Source of the DNA: Cupriavidus sp. WKF15
GTDB taxonomy: Bacteria > Pseudomonadota > Gammaproteobacteria > Burkholderiales > Burkholderiaceae
Direction: 5' to 3'
Assembly: GCF_029278605.1 (NCBI RefSeq)
Contig: NZ_CP119573.1
Location: 1,488,001 to 1,552,000, forward strand
Length of the DNA: 64,000 nt
Shown here one piece after another: positions 63,073 through 64,000 of the stretch (positions are counted from its first letter, which is position 1; each line of letters begins with the position of its first letter). Made by a program: the position numbers and the translations under genes. The notes beneath the pieces are model-generated. The model made no database searches. It had not been told where the DNA came from and saw nothing but the letters and a program-made list of their open reading frames with translations.

Positions 63073-63471
63073 TCAGTTTGCCCCCACATGGTCCGTGGGT
63101 GGCACGGCCCCATCCTGGGATTTGCGTACGCGGGGCGGATCGTAGATGGTCAATAACACCAGATCTCGCTGTCCGGCATTGCGAACGGCATGGACGACGC
63201 CGCGCGGGATGCGGACGACCGCACCGGCCGTGGCACGATGGCAGACATCGGCGATGTCGATCTCGGCTTCGCCACCGAGGATGTAGAACGCGTGATTGTC
63301 AGGGTCGATGTGCGGTGGTGAGTAGCCGCCTTCTGCAACGCGAACGATATCGACAGAGTATGCGTCCGTGTATTCCCCGGCCAGGATGTCGAAGATGAAT
63401 TCAAACCCTTCCGACCCTTCGATCTTGTGCGGAATCCACAGTTTTTCGGTGATATGGGTAATGTGTTTCAT
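63073..63471 (-). CDS. Single-domain cupin protein
   Basis: The 132-residue cupin has GEYTDAYSVDIVRVAEGG, HIDPDNHAFYILGGEAEI with metal-binding His residues, GAVVRIPRGVVHAVRNAG and LLTIYDPPR. These blocks match both halves of the bicupin at 58836-59615 (DAYSVDLMRV, AIYDPPR), showing a common local origin. The function is unknown. It is upstream-coupled to the MFS gene at the right edge (41-bp gap, same strand). Confidence 0.82.
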   Translation of the reverse strand: MKHITHITEKLWIPHKIEGSEGFEFIFDILAGEYTDAYSVDIVRVAEGGYSPPHIDPDNHAFYILGGEAEIDIADVCHRATAGAVVRIPRGVVHAVRNAGQRDLVLLTIYDPPRVRKSQDGAVPPTDHVGAN

Positions 63472-63512
63472 GGCTGCTTATACCTCGGTGGTTGTCAGAA
63501 GCTGCGCGCCAT

Positions 63513-64000
63513 TCACTGGCGTTGGCCTTCCTTGATAAATGCCAGGCAGAGGGCCCCGAAGAGCGGCCCGGCGGCAAGCACCGCGAACGCCAACGGGAAG
63601 GAATGCTGTGCCTGGAATACCAGGCCGACGAGTGCCGGGGACAGCGCGGAACCTAACTGCCACGCGGCGTTGGCGACGCCTGCCCCCGAGCCGGCCCTCG
63701 ACGGACCCGTCTGCTCGGCGACCATCGTGACCAGCAGCGGGCTGTAAACGAAGGCCCCGACACCAATAAAAGGGGCGGCCAGGCGGAACGTGGCCAGATC
63801 ATCGCCCTGGCCGAAGGCGAGCAGCGCCGCGCAAAAGAAGATCAGTGACAGAATGGCCAGCAGCTTCCGGCGTGCACCGAAGGAATCGGAAATCCAGCCG
63901 ATGGTGGGCTTCGCGAACAGGCCCGCAATCCCGGCCACTGCCAGGACATAGCCGGCCTGAACCGGCGAAACATGATGCGCCTTCACCATTAGAGGGATTG
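63513..64000 (-). CDS. MFS transporter, C-terminal part (continues past the right edge)
   Basis: About 162 residues are visible, open to the edge. They comprise the last five or six TM segments, with the repeated motif-A-like stretch GWISDSFGARRKLLAILS and GAGVANAAWQLGSALSPALVG. The reading frame is open upstream of the first visible Met, so the start lies outside. It probably belongs to the substrate uptake system of this locus, together with the cupin that follows it. Confidence 0.85.
   Translation of the reverse strand, partial: IPLMVKAHHVSPVQAGYVLAVAGIAGLFAKPTIGWISDSFGARRKLLAILSLIFFCAALLAFGQGDDLATFRLAAPFIGVGAFVYSPLLVTMVAEQTGPSRAGSGAGVANAAWQLGSALSPALVGLVFQAQHSFPLAFAVLAAGPLFGALCLAFIKEGQRQ

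Overview
The window looks like a piece of a Cupriavidus-type betaproteobacterial replicon. GC is high with G/C-ending codons, there are two Bug-type (tripartite tricarboxylate family) solute receptors, and the aldehyde dehydrogenase at 35.3-36.9 kb resembles AcoD of Cupriavidus necator almost throughout. The mix of accessory metabolism, transport, regulation and siderophore genes without housekeeping genes suggests a secondary chromosome or chromid. That assignment is inference from gene content.

Layout. 0.2-2.5 kb: a DUF1275-DUF1232 membrane fusion, a spermidine-synthase-like protein and an HPr-like protein that lacks the phosphorylatable histidine. 2.7-10.4 kb: a six-gene hydrogenase-4-like membrane complex (hyfB-C-E-F-G-I order) whose large subunit has lost all four NiFe-ligand cysteines. 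Two paralogous ribbon-helix-helix genes flank it, one of them leading the operon. 10.7-13.5 kb: IclR regulator, short-chain dehydrogenase and Bug receptor. 13.5-17.8 kb: a complete carbohydrate-type ABC importer. 18-24.2 kb: UspA-like protein, 14-TM MFS efflux pump and a LuxR-type regulator/hybrid kinase pair. 24.6-31.6 kb: small proteins, a BLUF photoreceptor behind folE, an ArsB-like permease, a class A PBP and an alpha/beta hydrolase. 31.8-36.9 kb: an AcoR-like sigma-54 activator with an alcohol/aldehyde oxidation module (adh, acoD, DUF779) and a sigma-54 promoter. 37.2-38.8 kb: DUF3455 lipoprotein and Vgb-like propeller.

38.8-48.5 kb is an iron-siderophore locus. TonB receptor, SbnH-like decarboxylase, SbnA-like synthase, an opine-dehydrogenase-like enzyme, one IucA/IucC synthetase and an MFS exporter form one tightly coupled operon. 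A ParB-fold (SbnI-like) gene is divergent across a near-consensus Fur box. 48.6-52.7 kb: two lipoproteins and a galactarate/glucarate catabolic pair (kdgD, garD), with only the 3' scrap of an MFS transporter left between them.

52.7-57.6 kb is a decayed patchwork: a truncated PAS histidine kinase, a beta-barrel C-terminal scrap, a frameshifted hsp20 and a broken molybdopterin aldehyde-oxidase gene. Among them sit apparently intact STAS-like, cbpA and cbpM genes. 57.6-64 kb is a probable organic-acid or aromatic utilisation locus: porin, bicupin, Bug receptor, LysR, flavin reductase, two CDGSH proteins, a cupin and an MFS transporter cut by the right edge.

The strongest candidates for something new are the hydrogenase-related complex without NiFe ligands plus its RHH regulators, the single-synthetase siderophore operon with an opine dehydrogenase in the SbnB position, the His-less HPr-like protein, and the folE-BLUF pair.
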